Below are positions 36,110 to 47,988 of a stretch of DNA of 64,000 nt, piece by piece. The stretch lies in the NCBI RefSeq assembly GCF_016908715.1, contig NZ_JAFBEK010000003.1, positions 124,001 through 188,000 on the forward strand, read 5' to 3'. Source of the stretch: Leuconostoc rapi (GTDB lineage: Bacteria; Bacillota; Bacilli; Lactobacillales; Lactobacillaceae). The notes beneath the pieces are model-generated. The model did not search any database and was not told the origin of the DNA. It saw nothing but the letters and a program-made list of their open reading frames with translations. The translations under genes were made by a program, and so were the position numbers. Positions within the stretch are counted from its first letter, which is position 1; each line of letters begins with the position of its first letter.

Positions 36110-39100
36110 ATCATGCACGCGCTGACCTACGTGTCAGTTTACTAGAAGATGTGCAAAAAAATCTACAACAAAATCCTAATTTAACAGTTTATTACATTGT
36201 TCCCAATCATGTTAAATTTGATAGTGAAGTTGACGTTTTAAAACAATTTGCTATTTTGAATGGACAGACGCCGAACAAGCAATTTTATGCGCAAAGCCGG
36301 TTACAAGTATATTCGTTAACACGATTAGCGTGGGCGTTATTAAAAGATATGCCTGATGCGCAACCAAATATCATTCAAAATACAGGTTTGTTTATTATAG
36401 TTTCTGATATTTTACGTGATTATGCAGCACAGTTGCCAGTTTTTGCACGTATGCAGTCTAAAAGTGGTTTCATTTCAGCATTAGTTAAGCAACTCGTTGA
36501 ATTACGCGCCAGTCATATTTCACCACAAGATTTATTACAAATTTTAAATGATGAGAGTCACGATGATACTTTTTTACGTCAAACACTTGCTAGTAAGTTA
36601 CGTGATTTGGCAATTGTGTCCGATGCTTTAGCGCGTAAAATTGGTACGGAACGTATCACACAACAAGAGGTGTTGTCTTTTTTTGCAACGCAATTGGCAT
36701 CTGTTAAGTTAGAAAATGTGGCCTTTTACTTAGATAACTTTAATGGCTTTACGAGTGCTGAAATGCAAGTTGTGCGTCAACTTTTGGCGCGTTATCCAGT
36801 GACAATCGCTTTATTGGGTGATGCTAAAAAATTAGGACATCAGCAGGCAGGAGATGTATTTAACAAACCAATGCAAACGGCACAACAGCTTGTTTACTTA
36901 ACAAAACAATTTGAACAACCAGTAGAAATTACAGCCGCAAAAAAAACAAGATTGCTTAGTCATACTGTGAATCAAGTATTGTCGGCTTGGGAAAATCTGG
37001 GAGAATATCGTGCTTTTAATGGGGAGGTAGACGATGTTGAATTACAGGCATTTGTAGCAGAAAATACCGTTGTTGAAATGCAAGAAATTGCACGGCGTGT
37101 CAGGCGCCTTTTGGTTGAACAACCCACACTACGATTGCGCGATATTTTAATTTTAGCTCGTGATTTAACGCCCTATACAGCACATATTCCCGAAGTGATG
37201 TCACAATTTGACTTACCTTATTTTTTAGATACAGATCAGAAAATGGCAAATCATCCTTTGGTTGAATTAATTTTAAATTTACTTTCACCAGCAAAAGACA
37301 GATTTCAATATCAAAATGTGATGACGATTTTGAAAACAAGTTTATTGCGGCCCTATAATGAAACAAATTTAGTGCCCGAAGATGAGTTTTTTGATGTGGT
37401 GAGTTATTTTGATAATTATTTGTATGCAAATCGACCTTATGAACAAACTTGGCGTAATTTAGAAAAGCCCTTTGAACTATTCACAGTTGTTGGTCAAATT
37501 GATGATGATGATGCAACGATTGCTTCTGATGACGTTGTGATTAATCGTCGAATTGAAACATTACGCCGGTTCGTGTTGACTGCGTTTGATGCGTTACAAG
37601 TTGCGTTAGATCAGGCAAAAACGATGCGAGAAGCGGCTACAAATTTGGTTATTTGGTTACAAAATTTTCATGTTGTTGATGCAATTATAGAACAACGTGA
37701 TACTTTGATTCTGACCGGTGAATTAACCCGATCACGACAAGGCGAAGAAGTGTGGCAGTTATTGACACAAACTCTAGATGAGATTGTTGAAATTAATGGG
37801 GATGAACCGTTTGACTTAAATGTATTTAAAGATGTTTTATCTGCAGGGTTCTCCGGCGCTAAGTTTTCAGGTATTCCCAATAATTTAGATCAATTAACAA
37901 TTTCTGAAGCAGGTATTGTTCAAAATAATCACTATAAACAACTCTTTTTTATGGGTGGCACACGATCTAATTTACCAGCACAGACCAAAACAACAGCATT
38001 AATTAATGACGCCGAGAGACTCATTGTACAACCGGCTTTAAAAGAGGCAGGCGTCTCAAAATATTTGCAAAATACAGCACAACAGCAAATGGCGGAAGAA
38101 AATTTATTATTTTATGGTGCACTGTCAGCAACAACAGATAATCTGACTTTGTCATACCCTATTCTGGAAGCCAACGGTAGAATTTCAGAAATGTCACCTT
38201 TTTTTAAACGACTAATTGATACCTTTGACGTTAATGTCGACAAAGTGGCAAGCACGCCAAAAAATAGTGCTGATTTATTGAAAAGATATATTGGGACTTC
38301 ACGGGCAACGCTCTCTGAACTCGTTAAGATTTTACCAACGCAACGGACAACAGCAGCTTTTAAAGCCATACAAAATATCATCTCAGACACTCAAAACGAC
38401 CGATTAACACGTGTTTTGTCAGCGCCAAACTATAAAAACACGCCACAAGTTCTAAAACCAGAATTTGTGCGTGCTTTGTTTGGTGACCAGTTGAATGTTT
38501 CCATCTCGCAATTAGAAAGCTATTATCGTAATCCATTGGGATATTTTATTCAATATGGTTTGAAATTAAAAGAGCGTGCCACCAATGAATTAGACGTGGC
38601 ACAAACGGGGACCTTATATCATGCAGTTTTGGAAGGTGTTTTGAAAGCAATCATTCAAGAAAACATGAGTTTGCGTGACATCACAACGCCAAACTTGCTG
38701 ATGTTAGTGCAACAAAAAATGGTTGAAGAATTGCAATCTCCTGAGTATCATTTATTGCAAGAAAATGGTAAGATGCGTGCAACGCGTGATTATTTACAGC
38801 ACGTGAGTGCGACGCTTTTGATGAATTTACAGCGATCCGCGCGTGTTAATTCAGCCAAGCCAAGCCACGTTGAACAACTGTTTGGTTTTCCAAGTCAATC
38901 GTCATTACCACCGCTAAAGTTTTCACGTGGTAAGGTTAATATTCAGGTCCGTGGTAAAATTGACCGTTTGGATATACAAGATCAAGCACATGTTTTTGGT
39001 ACGATTATTGATTATAAATCCAGTGGAAAACAATTTGATTGGGGACAAGCATTTGACGGTTTGCAGATGCAACTGCTAACTTATTGGCAAGCGGCACAAA

Positions 39101-39624
39101 TGAATGCTCAACTTCTGGGCGTTGAAACAATTGGCGGGGCTTTTTTTGCGCAAATTGCGCCTGAAAAACAGCTTATTGCAAATTTCAAGGGTGATATAGA
39201 TGAATTGTTAGATGGAAACGTCAAACCAGATATGTTTAAATATCGCGGATTATTTGTTTCAGAAGAAGATTACATTGATAGTTTAGATTATTCAGACGAC
39301 AATAATGCCTCACAATTTTACCAATTAAAAAGAAAAAATGATGGTGCACTTTATGCCAATAGTGACTTTGTAGATCCAGATGACTTTGAATTATTACTGA
39401 GTCGTAATCGTGATAATATTAATCGTGCAGGAGAACACATCTTAGCGGGCTTATTCCCCTTAGAACCGACAATAGCGAGCTTACGTTACACGCCTTTTGC
39501 TGATATTTTACGGTTTGATCGTTCCTTGGGAGACAGCTATCGACCAGAAGCACCCAAAGGGAAAGCGAATATATTAAAAAATTTGAGGGAGCGTGACGAT
39601 CATGGCGACACAATTTACGATTAA
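36088..39624 (+). CDS. rexB: ATP-dependent helicase/nuclease RexB (AddB)
   Basis: Subunit of the RexAB double-strand-break end-processing complex that feeds RecA. 1,178 residues with AGAGG before the ATG. The N-terminal helicase-like half is degenerate. The C-terminal nuclease domain has [27 protein letters not shown] and [12 protein letters not shown], the metal-binding D..DYK set. The Cys residues that bind the iron-sulfur cluster in Bacillus AddB are not seen, as in streptococcal RexB. The stop overlaps rexA. Confidence 0.95.
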   Translation: MALKIYMNHARADLRVSLLEDVQKNLQQNPNLTVYYIVPNHVKFDSEVDVLKQFAILNGQTPNKQFYAQSRLQVYSLTRLAWALLKDMPDAQPNIIQNTGLFIIVSDILRDYAAQLPVFARMQSKSGFISALVKQLVELRASHISPQDLLQILNDESHDDTFLRQTLASKLRDLAIVSDALARKIGTERITQQEVLSFFATQLASVKLENVAFYLDNFNGFTSAEMQVVRQLLARYPVTIALLGDAKKLGHQQAGDVFNKPMQTAQQLVYLTKQFEQPVEITAAKKTRLLSHTVNQVLSAWENLGEYRAFNGEVDDVELQAFVAENTVVEMQEIARRVRRLLVEQPTLRLRDILILARDLTPYTAHIPEVMSQFDLPYFLDTDQKMANHPLVELILNLLSPAKDRFQYQNVMTILKTSLLRPYNETNLVPEDEFFDVVSYFDNYLYANRPYEQTWRNLEKPFELFTVVGQIDDDDATIASDDVVINRRIETLRRFVLTAFDALQVALDQAKTMREAATNLVIWLQNFHVVDAIIEQRDTLILTGELTRSRQGEEVWQLLTQTLDEIVEINGDEPFDLNVFKDVLSAGFSGAKFSGIPNNLDQLTISEAGIVQNNHYKQLFFMGGTRSNLPAQTKTTALINDAERLIVQPALKEAGVSKYLQNTAQQQMAEENLLFYGALSATTDNLTLSYPILEANGRISEMSPFFKRLIDTFDVNVDKVASTPKNSADLLKRYIGTSRATLSELVKILPTQRTTAAFKAIQNIISDTQNDRLTRVLSAPNYKNTPQVLKPEFVRALFGDQLNVSISQLESYYRNPLGYFIQYGLKLKERATNELDVAQTGTLYHAVLEGVLKAIIQENMSLRDITTPNLLMLVQQKMVEELQSPEYHLLQENGKMRATRDYLQHVSATLLMNLQRSARVNSAKPSHVEQLFGFPSQSSLPPLKFSRGKVNIQVRGKIDRLDIQDQAHVFGTIIDYKSSGKQFDWGQAFDGLQMQLLTYWQAAQMNAQLLGVETIGGAFFAQIAPEKQLIANFKGDIDELLDGNVKPDMFKYRGLFVSEEDYIDSLDYSDDNNASQFYQLKRKNDGALYANSDFVDPDDFELLLSRNRDNINRAGEHILAGLFPLEPTIASLRYTPFADILRFDRSLGDSYRPEAPKGKANILKNLRERDDHGDTIYD

Positions 39625-42600
39625 CCAACAACGTGCGGTTCAGGAGACAGGACATAACATTTTGGTTGCTGCCTCTGCAGGATCAGGGAAAACAACTGTT
39701 CTAATTGAACGTTTAATTCAAAAAATATTGGCCGGCACCAGTGTTGAAAATTTTCTAATCGTTACGTTTACGCATGCGGCTGCCAATGAAATGCGAGAGA
39801 GGCTTGAAATAGCTATTGAAAAACGCCTACAAACTGCTGATGAACATTTAAAACGGTTTTTACAAGAACAATTACTGTTATTGCCGGCAGCTAATATCTC
39901 GACAATTGACGCCTATGCCCTAAGACTGATTGAAAATTATTATCATGTGATTGGTTTGGACCCACAGTTTCGCTTGCTATCAGATACCGCGGAGCGCGAT
40001 ATGCTTCGTCAAGATGTTCTAAATGATGTGTTTTCAGAATTTTATGAAGAAACACATGTGCAACATGTCAATTTTCTAGCTTTAGTCACTAATTTTGGTG
40101 ATCCCTCCCATGATGATCAATTACAAAATATTGTTTTAAAGTTAGCTGACTTTGCTGAAGCACGCCCAGATGGTTCAGCTTGGCTGCAAAGTTTGCGTGA
40201 AGACGATTTGACTCATGCCAGTGATTTGACGCAATCACATATGTACCGTCATGAGATACGGCCTATTGTTGAAAATACGATTAATCAGCTACTGGCCGCT
40301 GCCAAAGACATCCAAATACTGACTGATGGCATACCAGAGTTTAAAAAAACGCAAGCTGGTTTCTTGGACATGATAACCTATCTAAATAGCATTGAAAGTT
40401 GTTTAGTTGAAGGAAAATGGGATGTTATCCGTGATCAAATCATGCAATCGCCTAAAATCAGCATAGAGACAAAAGCGAGTAAAGGGGTAAAAGAAGAGCC
40501 GGAAATGTTGGCGATTTTATCCCAAGCAACTACTGTTAAAAATAAAATTATTGGTTCTAAATCAGATATTAAAAACTTGGCAGATACTTTTTTTCGATTC
40601 AATGAAAAAAATTGGCTATCAATACAGTATGATGCTAATCAACTCACGCAAACGCTCATGCTATTAACACAAACATTTCGGGAAGCATTTGCCAAAGCAA
40701 AAAGAACAGCCAAATTAGTTGATTTCCCTGATTTAGGTGCCTTGGCACTTCAAATTTTAGCAGACGATGCGACACAAAAGACAGTGAGTGGGCAGTTTTC
40801 TGAAATATTAGTTGACGAGTATCAAGATATTAATCAGTTACAAGAGACGTTATTGTCTCAAGTGTCTAATGGTCAAAACATGTATATGGTGGGTGATGTC
40901 AAGCAGAGTATTTATGGTTTTCGGCAAGCGGAACCGTCATTATTCACACAAAAGTATAAGCGTTTCGCACAAGCAAGTAATGACGATAGCCGCATCGAGT
41001 TAGCTGATAATTTCCGTTCTCAAAATAATGTCACGCAGGTCACTAATTTAATATTTACACAGTTAATGGATGAAAAACTAGGTGACATTGCTTACTTAGG
41101 GGAAGCAAGACTAGTGCCAAAAGCGGCTTACCCAGTAGATGTTCCTGCGGTATTTGATGTCGATATAATCACGACAACGGCTTCAGAAAGCAATCAGGAT
41201 GAGACGTCGGATGACGACCCGGCGTTTGAAAAACGGCAAGCGCAGTATGCACGACTTGCTGATAAAATTTTAAAATTACGTCAAACAACGATATATGACC
41301 GAAAAAATAATCCAGCAGGCATGCGTCCTGTTGAATATGCGGACATTGCTATTTTAACAAGATCAAAGGCTGGGTACATTGATCTTGTCGCTACCTTGCG
41401 GCAAGCAGGTATTCCTGTTCAAGTGGATTCTGTTGGTAATTATTTTCAAACGATGGAAATTTATTTAATGTTAGATGTATTGCGTGTTGTTGATAACCCG
41501 CATCAAGACGTGCCACTTGTCGCTGTACTGCGATCTCCCATGTTTAATTTAACGGAAAATGATTTAGCAGCTATTCGATTGACAGACCAAAAACATGATT
41601 TTTGGACCGCACTACAAGAATTTTCAAAAAATGATGCGCGTGGTAAAGTGATACGTGATTCATTTCAAAAATGGCATCTACTTGCAACTCAAAATGACCT
41701 AGTGACGCTTATTTGGACAATATTTGATGATACAGCATGGTTAGACTATGTTGCAGGTATGCCTGGCGGAGCGCAAAGGCAGGCCAATTTACATGCCTTA
41801 TATGATTATGCACGAACATATCAAACTAATAATAACGCTGGTCTATTTCGATTTGTACGATACATTGAACAGTTACAAGATAACGACGGACAACTTGGAG
41901 AAGCACCACAAGAAGCTGATGTACAGGCTGTGCGTATCATGACAATTCATGCTTCTAAAGGACTGGAGTTCCCAATTGTTTTCTTGCCTGAGTTTGATAA
42001 GGCTTTTAATACGAAAGATTTGACTGGTAAAGTTTTAATCCAAAAAGATGCAGGTATTGGCATGGATTACATGCAACCAGATGCTTTGGTTTCAATGCCT
42101 ACTTTACAAAAATTAACTGTGCAGCAAGCATTGAAACGGCAAAGTTGGTCAGAAGAGATGCGACTACTCTACGTTGCTTTAACGCGCGCAGAGCAGCAGT
42201 TGTATATTATTGGCTCTGTCAAAGTTGATGATGATGGACAAAGTGCGCGACTCACCGAACTATGGCAACGGGCAAAAAAAACAAGCGGTCAGTTCTTAGC
42301 AGAAGACTTACGTTTATCGGCTAAATCTTATTTAGATTGGCTAGTTATTAGTCTTGCCCGTACAAAAAACCAGACCTTAGAATCCTGGTTAGGTGATGGT
42401 GAATTACCACGATTGGTCGGATCAGAAACATTATTAGACGGACAAATAACGATTAATTTGATTAATGATACGCAAATTAAGTCAGTAGTGTATGACACAG
42501 ACAGTGCCAAAACAGATCAACCTGAAAATGCGTCTTACAGCATAAATGACTTTGCACAGGCGAAAAAGATTATGACCTATGACTACAGCAATCAAAATGC

Positions 42601-43324
42601 GAGTTATACGGCAGCTTATCAGTCGGTTAGTGAAATGAAACGATTATTTGAAGACCCTGATCGCCCCGATTTACAAACAGTCGATGTGTTAGAAACGGGT
42701 GACTTTAAAGCAGCTAATGTGCTAGTTAACCAGTCACTTGCGTTACCAGAATTCATGACAGATGGGTCAAAAAAACCTTCAAGTGCTGCTGTGGGTGTTG
42801 GCACACATCTCATATTGCAACTGGTTGATTTTAAAGCCGTGCAAACACAGCAAACATTGGAAAAGTTACGAGATGAATTAGTGGCTAGTCATCGTATTCT
42901 ACCGCAAGTGGCGGCTTTGATTAACATTGATAGTTTGATCCATTTCTTAGAGACATCGTTTGCACAACAATTAATACGACATGTGGATACATTGCGGCGT
43001 GAGGCAACATTTGCGATGATTATACCTGCCAATCAAATCTATAGAAATTTGACCGATGATGAACCCATACTTGTCCATGGTATTATTGATGGTTATTTTA
43101 TTGATGAATTGACTAAAGTGATCACTATTTTTGATTATAAAACTGATTTTGTTCGTCATAATCGTATTGAAGAGGATTTACAGAAAATAATTGCCCGCTA
43201 TAAAGGGCAGTTGCGGTTGTATGAGCAGGCGTTACGACAAGAATATCCTGAGTATACTTTCAACACACCACAACTAGTCGTTTTAAGCATTGGACGTGTT
43301 ATTGGCATTGACACACGCATTTGA
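39602..43324 (+). CDS. rexA: ATP-dependent helicase/nuclease RexA (AddA)
   Basis: UvrD-type 3'-5' helicase plus nuclease of RexAB. 1,240 residues from ATG 39602, chosen over GTG 39593 because GAGGGAG is ten bases upstream of the ATG but only one from the GTG. Walker A is [16 protein letters not shown]; other helicase motifs are [44 protein letters not shown] and [15 protein letters not shown]. The C-terminal nuclease has [10 protein letters not shown] and [11 protein letters not shown]. Overlaps rexB by 23 bases. Confidence 0.96.
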   Translation: MATQFTINQQRAVQETGHNILVAASAGSGKTTVLIERLIQKILAGTSVENFLIVTFTHAAANEMRERLEIAIEKRLQTADEHLKRFLQEQLLLLPAANISTIDAYALRLIENYYHVIGLDPQFRLLSDTAERDMLRQDVLNDVFSEFYEETHVQHVNFLALVTNFGDPSHDDQLQNIVLKLADFAEARPDGSAWLQSLREDDLTHASDLTQSHMYRHEIRPIVENTINQLLAAAKDIQILTDGIPEFKKTQAGFLDMITYLNSIESCLVEGKWDVIRDQIMQSPKISIETKASKGVKEEPEMLAILSQATTVKNKIIGSKSDIKNLADTFFRFNEKNWLSIQYDANQLTQTLMLLTQTFREAFAKAKRTAKLVDFPDLGALALQILADDATQKTVSGQFSEILVDEYQDINQLQETLLSQVSNGQNMYMVGDVKQSIYGFRQAEPSLFTQKYKRFAQASNDDSRIELADNFRSQNNVTQVTNLIFTQLMDEKLGDIAYLGEARLVPKAAYPVDVPAVFDVDIITTTASESNQDETSDDDPAFEKRQAQYARLADKILKLRQTTIYDRKNNPAGMRPVEYADIAILTRSKAGYIDLVATLRQAGIPVQVDSVGNYFQTMEIYLMLDVLRVVDNPHQDVPLVAVLRSPMFNLTENDLAAIRLTDQKHDFWTALQEFSKNDARGKVIRDSFQKWHLLATQNDLVTLIWTIFDDTAWLDYVAGMPGGAQRQANLHALYDYARTYQTNNNAGLFRFVRYIEQLQDNDGQLGEAPQEADVQAVRIMTIHASKGLEFPIVFLPEFDKAFNTKDLTGKVLIQKDAGIGMDYMQPDALVSMPTLQKLTVQQALKRQSWSEEMRLLYVALTRAEQQLYIIGSVKVDDDGQSARLTELWQRAKKTSGQFLAEDLRLSAKSYLDWLVISLARTKNQTLESWLGDGELPRLVGSETLLDGQITINLINDTQIKSVVYDTDSAKTDQPENASYSINDFAQAKKIMTYDYSNQNASYTAAYQSVSEMKRLFEDPDRPDLQTVDVLETGDFKAANVLVNQSLALPEFMTDGSKKPSSAAVGVGTHLILQLVDFKAVQTQQTLEKLRDELVASHRILPQVAALINIDSLIHFLETSFAQQLIRHVDTLRREATFAMIIPANQIYRNLTDDEPILVHGIIDGYFIDELTKVITIFDYKTDFVRHNRIEEDLQKIIARYKGQLRLYEQALRQEYPEYTFNTPQLVVLSIGRVIGIDTRI

Positions 43325-43390
43325 ATCACAGAAGACGATCATTGTTATGATAAATAAACATGTACTGCTAGAATAGTGTAAAATAGAACC

Positions 43391-44080
43391 ATGATAATAT
43401 CTTTTAAACAACAATTCAAACAAGCGCCGATAACGGTTAGCATTTTGATATTAACGGTTCTTATTTTCATTGTAGAACTTATTATCGGGGGTGGACAAAC
43501 TGATGACGGGCGACTACTCGTCGTATTAGGCGCTAAATGGGGACCCTATATTAAGCTGCATCATGACTATTGGAGATTAGTCACACCATTATTTTTACAT
43601 GCTGGTTTTATGCATATCTTCACTAATATGCTGACGTTATGGTTTATTGGACCACTTGTTGAATCTGCATTTGGTAGTCGTAAATTTCTTTTTCTATACT
43701 TGTTTGGTGGCATCATTGGCAATATATTGTCGTACCTATTTGCACCCCTAACGGTGTCTGTGGGTGCATCTTCTGCGCTGTTTGGTTTGTTTGGCGGTAT
43801 GATTTTGTATGCGCTACAGTTTAAAGATGATCCGCGTATCCGTTCTCAAGGCACAGTGATGATATTATTTGTGGCTTTGAATTTAGTGACAGGTTTTGCG
43901 ACAACAGGAATTGATATGTGGGGTCATATTGGTGGTTTGATTGGTGGCATGATCTTTACGATTATCGTCGGTTTTTATGGTCGGGCAGGCAAATATCCGC
44001 CAATGATGCGACTAGCAATGATTGTTGTAACCATTATTATTTTGATACTAACCGCTATTCCGAAAGGTGGCGTAACGTGA
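43391..44080 (+). CDS. Rhomboid family intramembrane serine protease
   Basis: 229 residues with six to seven hydrophobic spans. Catalytic Ser in VGASSALFGLFGG (GxS motif) and catalytic His in DMWGHIGGLIGG; the HAGFMHIFTNMLTLW block is the loop/TM2 family signature. Corresponds to YqgP/GluP by gene order (rhomboid, yqgQ, glcK). TAAAAT at 43379-43384 is six bases before the ATG, with TGCTAGAAT as an alternative box; no ribosome site. The stop overlaps yqgQ. Confidence 0.92.
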   Translation: MIISFKQQFKQAPITVSILILTVLIFIVELIIGGGQTDDGRLLVVLGAKWGPYIKLHHDYWRLVTPLFLHAGFMHIFTNMLTLWFIGPLVESAFGSRKFLFLYLFGGIIGNILSYLFAPLTVSVGASSALFGLFGGMILYALQFKDDPRIRSQGTVMILFVALNLVTGFATTGIDMWGHIGGLIGGMIFTIIVGFYGRAGKYPPMMRLAMIVVTIIILILTAIPKGGVT

Positions 44081-44283
44081 AAAACTTTTACGATATATTA
44101 ACGTTTTTAAAATCATTTGGCGTATACATCCATGTTGGTAAGCGCTTATGGGATATTGAAATGGCTGCACTAGAGGTGGATAATTTGCACCGTGCTGATG
44201 TGATTAGTGACAAGAATTACGCTACAATGAAACTTATTTTGGCACATGAACATCGTTTAGAAGAATCTCAACCAAGTGATTAA
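44077..44283 (+). CDS. yqgQ: YqgQ family protein (DUF910)
   Basis: 68 residues from GTG 44077, which overlaps the rhomboid stop (GTGA). Small soluble helical protein with the family pattern YDILTFLKSFGVYIHVGKR and WDIEMAALEVDNLH. Function unknown; position between rhomboid and glucokinase genes is conserved in Firmicutes. Confidence 0.85.
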   Translation: MKNFYDILTFLKSFGVYIHVGKRLWDIEMAALEVDNLHRADVISDKNYATMKLILAHEHRLEESQPSD

Positions 44284-44317
44284 TTTGAGATCTATGATTG
44301 CTTACTGAAAACCATGA

Positions 44318-44352
44318 AAACGCTTGCAATTTGCAAGCGTTTTCTGTTAGAA
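44318..44352 (+). promoter_or_regulatory. Overlapping terminator and glcK promoter
   Basis: AACGCTTGCA / TGCAAGCGTT (44319-44342) forms a hairpin with a short T run. The same bases supply TTGCAA (44324-44329) as a -35 box, 17 bases before TAGAAT (44347-44352), which has an extended TGT. Termination of yqgQ and initiation of glcK share sequence. Confidence 0.65.
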
Positions 44353-44372
44353 TGAGTGGGTAATCAATTTTG

Positions 44373-44418
44373 AGGAGGAAATGTGTTTAGTCTGGTTTAG
44401 ACTAAACATTTTAATATC
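44373..44418 (+). promoter_or_regulatory. Shine-Dalgarno separated from the glcK start by a hairpin
   Basis: AGGAGG (44373-44378) is 40 bases before the only in-frame ATG (44419). Between them GTTTAGTC / GACTAAAC (44385-44407) forms a hairpin which, if folded out, leaves 17 unpaired bases. A five-codon frame GTGTTTAGTCTGGTTTAG begins six bases after the AGGAGG. Confidence 0.5.
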
Positions 44419-45378
44419 ATGGCTAAAGACAAACTAATTGGTGTTGACCTTGGTGGCACGACAATCAAATTTGCTATTTTAACTGAAAATGGCGAAATTC
44501 AACAAAAATGGTCAATTAAAACAAATATATTTGATCAAGGGGCACATATTGTACCAGATATTATTGATTCAATTAATCATCATCTTGATTTGTACCAACT
44601 TGATGCAGAACGTATTATTGGTATCGGCATGGGGACACCGGGAACTGTGAATCGTCAAACTGGTACGGTAACAGGTGCCTTCAATTTAAATTGGAAAACA
44701 GAACAAGCGGTTAAAGCAGATATTGAAGCCGGTACAGGATTTACGCTTACAATTGATAATGATGCCAATGCAGCTGCATTGGGAGAAGCTTGGCGTGGTG
44801 CAGGTAATAACGATGGTGAGGTATCCTTCATCACTCTAGGAACCGGCGTTGGTGGTGGCTTAGTTTCAAATGGTCAATTAATTCATGGTACCGCTGGCGC
44901 GGGTGGTGAAATTGGTCATGTTGTTGTTGAACCAAACGGTTATTTGTGTACTTGTGGTAACCGAGGTTGCTTGGAACAATATACGTCAGCCACCGGAGTT
45001 GTTCATTTGGCACAAGATTTTGCTGAGGAATATGTTGGCTCATCTAAATTAAAAGAATTAATTTCTAATGGCGATGAAGTAACGTCGAAAATTGTGTTTG
45101 ATTTGGCCAAAAATGGTGATTTCTTAGCCAATGAAGTTGTCAACAAAGTGGCTTATTACTTGGGCTATGCAACAGCGGCCATGTCTAATATTCTTAATCC
45201 TTCTGCGGTTATCATTGGTGGTGGTGTAGCTGCAGCGGGTGAATTTTTGCGAGCACGTGTTGAAAAAAATTGGCAAACATTTGCTTTTCCAACTGTACGC
45301 GCTAGTACACGGGTAAAGTTGGCTGAATTAGGTAATGATGCAGGTGTTATTGGCGCTGCTTACCTGGCTCGCGTTTAG
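44419..45378 (+). CDS. glcK: Glucokinase, ROK family
   Basis: Phosphorylates glucose to glucose 6-phosphate with ATP. 319 residues. N-terminal phosphate loop GVDLGGTTIKFAIL, sugar site IDNDANAAALGEAW, ITLGTGVGGGLVSNG, and the zinc-binding CTCGNRGCLEQYTSATG of bacterial ROK glucokinases. TAG at 44404-44406 blocks any upstream start in frame, so the ATG at 44419 is firm although its ribosome site is displaced. Terminator after the stop. Confidence 0.96.
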   Translation: MAKDKLIGVDLGGTTIKFAILTENGEIQQKWSIKTNIFDQGAHIVPDIIDSINHHLDLYQLDAERIIGIGMGTPGTVNRQTGTVTGAFNLNWKTEQAVKADIEAGTGFTLTIDNDANAAALGEAWRGAGNNDGEVSFITLGTGVGGGLVSNGQLIHGTAGAGGEIGHVVVEPNGYLCTCGNRGCLEQYTSATGVVHLAQDFAEEYVGSSKLKELISNGDEVTSKIVFDLAKNGDFLANEVVNKVAYYLGYATAAMSNILNPSAVIIGGGVAAAGEFLRARVEKNWQTFAFPTVRASTRVKLAELGNDAGVIGAAYLARV

Positions 45379-45397
45379 TTTTAAAGTACATGACATG

Positions 45398-45421
45398 AGC
45401 GACCAAACGGTTGCTTTTTTT
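45398..45421 (+). terminator. glcK terminator
   Basis: AGCGACC-AAAC-GGTTGCT followed by TTTTTT. Confidence 0.85.
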
Positions 45422-45531
45422 ATACACTTTTTAATAAATAGCACGTTAGCCTCTAAAAAAAGGTATAATGTAAGGTAATTGTTATTTAAATTTTTAACTG
45501 AAATTGATGTTTTATAGAAAGAAGAAACAAC

Positions 45532-46320
45532 ATGATAACTTTAAAGTCACCACGAGAAATTGAAGCGATGCGTCAATCAGGTGCAATTATTGCGGGCATG
45601 CACCATATGTTACGTGATTTAATTAAGCCAGGTATTGATACTTGGGAAATTGAAACAAAGTCACGTGAGTATATTGAAAACCATGGTGGCGTGGCCTTAC
45701 AAGTCGGTTTTGAAGGATTTAAATACGCGACTACCATTAGCGTGAATAATGAAGTTGCACATGGTTTGCCTCGTAAAGGCTTACACTTGAAATCAGGTGA
45801 TTTAGTTAAAGTTGATACAGTAGTCGGACTTAACGGTGCTGTGTCGGACTCTGCTTGGTCATATGCTGTCGGTCAAGTGTCACCTGAAATTGAGAAGTTA
45901 ATGGCTGTTACAAAAAAGTCGATGTATTTAGGTATTGATCAAGCTGTTATTGGTAATCGTATCGGTGATATTGGTCATGCGATTCAACAATATACTGAAG
46001 TCGAAAATAACTATGGCGATGTTCGACAATATATTGGTCATGGTGTCGGGCCAACAATGCACGAAGAACCTCAGGTACCACACTATGGTAAACCAGGACA
46101 TGGTATTCGATTGCGTGAGGGTATGGTTATTACGATTGAACCAATGATTAATATTGGTGGGTGGGAAGTCAATACCGACCAAACTGAAGAAGATGGGTGG
46201 ACAGTAACTACGGCTGACGGTTCGTGGTCAGCTCAGTACGAACATACCTTAGCAATCACAAAAGATGGACCGAAAATTTTAACAAGTCAAGACCCAGAAT
46301 TTGACGCACAATATTTGTAA
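45532..46320 (+). CDS. map: Methionine aminopeptidase, type I
   Basis: Removes the initiator Met from nascent proteins. 262 residues. Metal-binding residues are visible in VKVDTVVGLNGAVSDSAW (Asp pair), YIGHGVGPTMHEEPQVPHY (His, Glu) and VITIEPMIN plus YEHTLAITKDG (Glu). AAAGAAG precedes the ATG. TATAAT near 45465 is a likely -10 box. Confidence 0.95.
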   Translation: MITLKSPREIEAMRQSGAIIAGMHHMLRDLIKPGIDTWEIETKSREYIENHGGVALQVGFEGFKYATTISVNNEVAHGLPRKGLHLKSGDLVKVDTVVGLNGAVSDSAWSYAVGQVSPEIEKLMAVTKKSMYLGIDQAVIGNRIGDIGHAIQQYTEVENNYGDVRQYIGHGVGPTMHEEPQVPHYGKPGHGIRLREGMVITIEPMINIGGWEVNTDQTEEDGWTVTTADGSWSAQYEHTLAITKDGPKILTSQDPEFDAQYL

Positions 46321-46335
46321 AAGTGAGTAAGAAAT

Positions 46336-46971
46336 TTGAAAATCAAGCCAAAACATAAATCATATTTGATAGCCAAACGTATTATTGATGTGGTTTTTGC
46401 GTTACTTGGATTAATCATACTGTCACCAATATTTTTGATTGTTTTTGTATTGTTAAAAATAGATAGTCCAAAATCGCCAGCACTGTTTGAACAAAAACGT
46501 ATTGGTCGATACGGGCAACCATTTAATATTTATAAATTCCGATCGATGGTGCCAAATGCTGAAGAAATTTTGAAGGCCGATACTGTTTTGTATCAAAAAT
46601 ATGTTGCAAGTGGTTATAAGCTGCCAACAAAAGAAGATCCACGTATTACAAAATTGGGCTCTTTTTTGCGTCGCTCAACAATTGATGAATTACCACAATT
46701 TTGGAATATGTTAGTCGGTGATATGAGCTTGGTTGGTCCTCGGCCAATCGTTGCTGAAGAGCTTAAGGAATACGGCGATCATATCGATCTTTTTCTGTCA
46801 GTTCGTCCAGGTGCATTAGGGTTATGGCAAGCAAGCGGTCGCTCGTTGATTGAATATCCAGAACGTACAAAAATAGAACTTGAGTATGTTGCAAATGCTG
46901 GTTTTTTTTACGATATTAGTATTGTATTTAGAAATGTTATTGCGATATTTAAATCAGAAGGCGCCTATTGA
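46336..46971 (+). CDS. Polyprenyl-phosphate sugar-1-phosphate transferase (priming enzyme)
   Basis: Starts wall or exopolysaccharide repeat assembly by moving a sugar-1-phosphate onto undecaprenyl phosphate. 211 residues from a TTG start. One N-terminal membrane segment (about 10-40), then FEQKRIGRYGQPFNIYKFRSM, LGSFLRRSTIDELPQFWNML and GDMSLVGPRPIVAEEL, the catalytic core of the WcaJ/CpsE C-domain; the N-terminal membrane domain of long forms is absent. Opens the polysaccharide locus. Confidence 0.92.
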   Translation: MKIKPKHKSYLIAKRIIDVVFALLGLIILSPIFLIVFVLLKIDSPKSPALFEQKRIGRYGQPFNIYKFRSMVPNAEEILKADTVLYQKYVASGYKLPTKEDPRITKLGSFLRRSTIDELPQFWNMLVGDMSLVGPRPIVAEELKEYGDHIDLFLSVRPGALGLWQASGRSLIEYPERTKIELEYVANAGFFYDISIVFRNVIAIFKSEGAY

Positions 46972-47031
46972 TGAGAGAAGTTCATGTCTCAGTCAGGTGC
47001 TTTTTGTAAGTCAGAGGAAAAACTTGGTGTA

Positions 47032-47811
47032 ATGATGGAAAAAAAAATTCAAATTTTAGTAGCGGCACACAAGAAGGTTTCCATGCCATCTCAAGCAATG
47101 TATACACCAATACAAGTTGGTGCGGCGCTATCTGCAAAGAGGTTTGATGGTTTCATTCAAGATAATACGGGACGCGAGATTTCTAGTAAAAATCCATATT
47201 TTAATGAATTAACAGCGTTGTATTGGGCGCGTTATAATAGTGACGCTGACATTATTGGTTTAGTACACTATCGTCGTTTTTTCTCATTCTCAAAGCAAAA
47301 AGATAGTGATAAAATTTTAGATGAATCAGCAATACGTGCCTTATTATCAAAAAAAAGTGTGATTGTACCTAAAAAAAGACGCTATTGGATTGAGAGCAGT
47401 GAATCACACTATCGTCATGCGCATCATGGTGTCGCGCTAGACGTTTTACGTAAGGTTATTGCCATCAAGCAGCCAGATTATTTAACAGCTTATGATCATA
47501 ATATGTCACGAACTTGGGCGCATATGTTTAATATGTTTATTATGCCTCGTACTGAGTATGATGCCTACGTTGACTGGTTATTTGAGATTTTGTTTGCAGT
47601 CGAACAAAAAATACAGTCAGATGTTGTCAATTGGGATATTTATGAAAAACGCGTTTATGGTTTTTTGAGTGAACGATTGCTTGATGTCTGGCTAGAAAAG
47701 AACCACATCAGCTATACTGAAGTACCTGTTGTTTTTATGGAGAAGCAAAATTGGCTACTAAAGGGTGGGAAATTTTTAGCAAGGAAAATTGGATTTGGTC
47801 GCCAGATTTGA
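47032..47811 (+). CDS. DUF4422 glycosyltransferase
   Basis: 259 residues if started at ATG 47032 (IQILVAAHKK follows); a longer form from 46984 is possible but adds an unconserved head. The pair NPYFNELTALYWARYN and IIGLVHYRRFFSF is typical of DUF4422 enzymes in capsule and wall clusters. Soluble. The sugar transferred is unknown. Base composition drops to very AT-rich after this gene. Confidence 0.85.
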   Translation: MMEKKIQILVAAHKKVSMPSQAMYTPIQVGAALSAKRFDGFIQDNTGREISSKNPYFNELTALYWARYNSDADIIGLVHYRRFFSFSKQKDSDKILDESAIRALLSKKSVIVPKKRRYWIESSESHYRHAHHGVALDVLRKVIAIKQPDYLTAYDHNMSRTWAHMFNMFIMPRTEYDAYVDWLFEILFAVEQKIQSDVVNWDIYEKRVYGFLSERLLDVWLEKNHISYTEVPVVFMEKQNWLLKGGKFLARKIGFGRQI

Positions 47812-47988
47812 GATTTTAAAAAAGTAAATGCGAAGAATCTAAATATTCCAAAAAAGCAGTGAAGTTGTTACTGAATAAAAGTTAGTACATTTAACTTATT
47901 TGATAATGTGACGTAAAATATAATGATTATTATTTAAATAAATAATAAAGTAATTAAAATTGGATTTTGATGTACAATAACAGAGGCA

